A model generated the notes under the pieces. The model ran no database searches. It had not been told where the DNA came from and worked only from the letters and a program-made list of their open reading frames with translations. 64,000 nucleotides of DNA, from positions 4,340,001-4,404,000 of the forward strand of contig NZ_CP150901.1 in NCBI RefSeq assembly GCF_038050405.1, in the 5' to 3' direction. Positions 62,867 through 64,000 of this stretch are shown in pieces (position 1 is the stretch's first letter; each line of letters begins with the position of its first letter). Origin of the DNA: Paraburkholderia sp. IMGN_8. Lineage in GTDB: Bacteria > Pseudomonadota > Gammaproteobacteria > Burkholderiales > Burkholderiaceae. The translations under genes and the position numbers were made by a program.

Positions 62867-63646
62867 ATGCAAGGTTCAAGACTAAGAGACAGAGTCGCGT
62901 TGATTACGGGCGGCGGAGGCGGCATTGGTGCTTCCACCGCAGGTGTGTTCTGTGACGAAGGCGCTGCAGTCGTCCTCGTCGACGCAAATCCACAAGCGCT
63001 CGCGAACGTCGCAGACGACTTGCTCAGCCGGGATGCCGCAGCAAGGATTCAAACGTATGTCGCTGACGTGGCGAACGCCGACCAAGCTGTTGCAGCCGTC
63101 GAGATTGCCGAACGTGTGTTCGGCCGGCTTGACGTGCTCGTCAACAATGCCGCGATGCGTAACTACAGCGCGCTCGCCGACGCGACGCCGGAAGAATGGC
63201 AAAGCATGGTGTCAGTAAATCTAGTGGGCACCTCGAACTACTGCAGGGCTGCTTTGCCGTTGTTGCGTGCGGCGGGTTCGGCGAGCATCGTCAACGTATC
63301 GTCCTGCTACGCGGTCACCGGCCGCAAGGGCATGGGCCTCTACGATGCGACTAAGGCCGGCATGCTCGCTATGACTCGCACGCTTGCCTTCGAGGAGGCT
63401 GCACACGGTGTGCGTGCCAACGCAATATGCCCAGGCTCGACGCTGACTGATTTTCACGTCAATCGGGCGCAGGCTGCTGGAAAGAGTGTAGAGGTGCTCA
63501 AAACACAAAGGCAAGACACGTCGTTGTTAGAACGTTGGGCGTCTCCTGAGGAGGTCGCATGGCCGATTCTATGGCTTGCGAGCGATGAGGCATCGTTTAT
63601 CACCGGCACCACGCTGATGGTCGACGGCGGCTTGTCGATTATGTGA
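62867..63646 (+). CDS. SDR-family dehydrogenase
   Basis: The 259-aa classical SDR has TGGGGGIG at 14-21, LVNNAA at 91-96, Ser146, Tyr159/Lys163 (YDATK) and a C-terminal TGTTLMVDGGLS. It lies between the oxygenase and its reductase. It would oxidise the cis-diol or alcohol product in the pathway, by analogy with other Rieske gene clusters. Confidence 0.85.
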   Translation: MQGSRLRDRVALITGGGGGIGASTAGVFCDEGAAVVLVDANPQALANVADDLLSRDAAARIQTYVADVANADQAVAAVEIAERVFGRLDVLVNNAAMRNYSALADATPEEWQSMVSVNLVGTSNYCRAALPLLRAAGSASIVNVSSCYAVTGRKGMGLYDATKAGMLAMTRTLAFEEAAHGVRANAICPGSTLTDFHVNRAQAAGKSVEVLKTQRQDTSLLERWASPEEVAWPILWLASDEASFITGTTLMVDGGLSIM

Positions 63647-63657
63647 CGGTGGTGGCC

Positions 63658-64000
63658 ATGAAGAATTCCACAATGATGGTGCGAGTTGCGCGGCGCAATA
63701 TCGAGGCTGACGGCATCGTCAGTTTTGAATTCGCAAGTTTAGACGGTCGTGATTTGCCGGCGTTCGATGCTGGCTCACACATCGATGTCCACTTGCCAAC
63801 GGGGCATGTGCGGCAGTATTCGCTTTGCAGCGCGCCCCACGAGCGTTCGCGTTATCAAATTGCCGTGTTACGCGAAGAGCAGTCGCGAGGTGGTTCGGCA
63901 GGTATGCACGACGCAGTTAGAGAAGGGGACGAACTGAGCGTCAGTATGCCTCGCAATCACTTCGCGCTCGCGTCCGTTCCTGCGAAGCACCTGATGTTGG
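63658..64000 (+). CDS. phthalate dioxygenase reductase-like flavoprotein (partial)
   Basis: The N-terminal 114 residues are inside the window. They show the FNR-like beta barrel FDAGSHIDVHLPTG and the flavin motif RQYSLCSAP, then RGGSAGMHDAVREGDELSVSMPRNHF. This fits the class IA reductase (FMN, NAD, C-terminal 2Fe-2S) that serves phthalate-type oxygenases. The gene starts 11 nt after the SDR stop and runs off the right edge. Confidence 0.85.
   Translation, partial: MKNSTMMVRVARRNIEADGIVSFEFASLDGRDLPAFDAGSHIDVHLPTGHVRQYSLCSAPHERSRYQIAVLREEQSRGGSAGMHDAVREGDELSVSMPRNHFALASVPAKHLML

Overview
The window looks like a piece of a Burkholderiaceae genome (Paraburkholderia/Caballeronia/Burkholderia type). 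Codon use is GC-rich, a phasin is present, there are many LysR/MarR/IclR-controlled catabolic genes, and a Gram-negative porin ends in Phe. No rRNA, tRNA, CRISPR array or complete insertion sequence was seen. Identifications come from reading motifs and remembered family signatures; no database search was run.

Region 1 (1-16 kb) is catabolic. It has an IS66-type remnant at the left edge, a PNPOx-like protein, a CalA-like dehydrogenase, and an SRPBCC/SnoaL-like/SDR trio. A gentisate module follows: a PhzS-like FAD hydroxylase and a maleylpyruvate isomerase-type GST face gentisate 1,2-dioxygenase, fumarylpyruvate hydrolase and a MarR regulator. Two copies of a palindrome (core CAGACGTCTG) lie between the divergent arms. 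After a frameshifted IS5-type transposase comes a compact minus-strand operon of aconitase-family large and small subunits, a CaiB CoA-transferase and an HMG-CoA-lyase-like enzyme, with a LysR gene upstream. This set fits conversion of citraconate (or maleate) to R-citramalate, its CoA ester, and pyruvate plus acetyl-CoA.

Region 2 (17-28.6 kb) is a plus-strand set of YCF48-like protein, RND/MMPL transporter, DUF1302, DUF1329, alpha/beta hydrolase, two-domain VOC protein, SDR and porin, probably for uptake and breakdown of a hydrophobic substrate. A 39-nt tail of a second DUF1329 gene survives behind the SDR.

Region 3 (28.6-35.4 kb) is accessory: a membrane-protein gene in three tandem copies (the third decayed), a run of small exported proteins on the minus strand, and two paralogous genes of unknown function that share a TATA-rich element abutting their start codons.

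Region 4 (35.4-44 kb) is the most striking part. A co-directional cluster encodes a glycine-zipper exported protein, a BON-plus-caspase lipoprotein, an exported DUF4384 protein, a 1002-aa tubulin/FtsZ-superfamily protein, a zinc-ribbon/TM/TPR protein, a TPR-like lipoprotein and a TM2 protein. The caspase lipoprotein and the DUF4384 protein share a short xAKGIxF-type motif, which could be a processing site or docking peptide.

Region 5 (44-53.2 kb) holds phasin, an XRE regulator, and a DNA cytosine-5 methyltransferase surrounded by five unrecognised proteins. At least four of these seem to share a C-terminal module. The region ends with a 49-bp inverted repeat and a Phd-type antitoxin without a recognisable toxin.

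Region 6 (53.8-60.3 kb) is a scatter of small genes (DUF429, DUF1488, DUF2442, VOC), a response regulator divergent from a histidine kinase that lacks its ATPase domain, and a phasin fragment. Region 7 (60.6-64 kb) returns to catabolism: an IclR regulator faces a phthalate-type Rieske oxygenase, an SDR and a flavin reductase cut by the window end, with a 36-bp imperfect palindrome in the shared control region.
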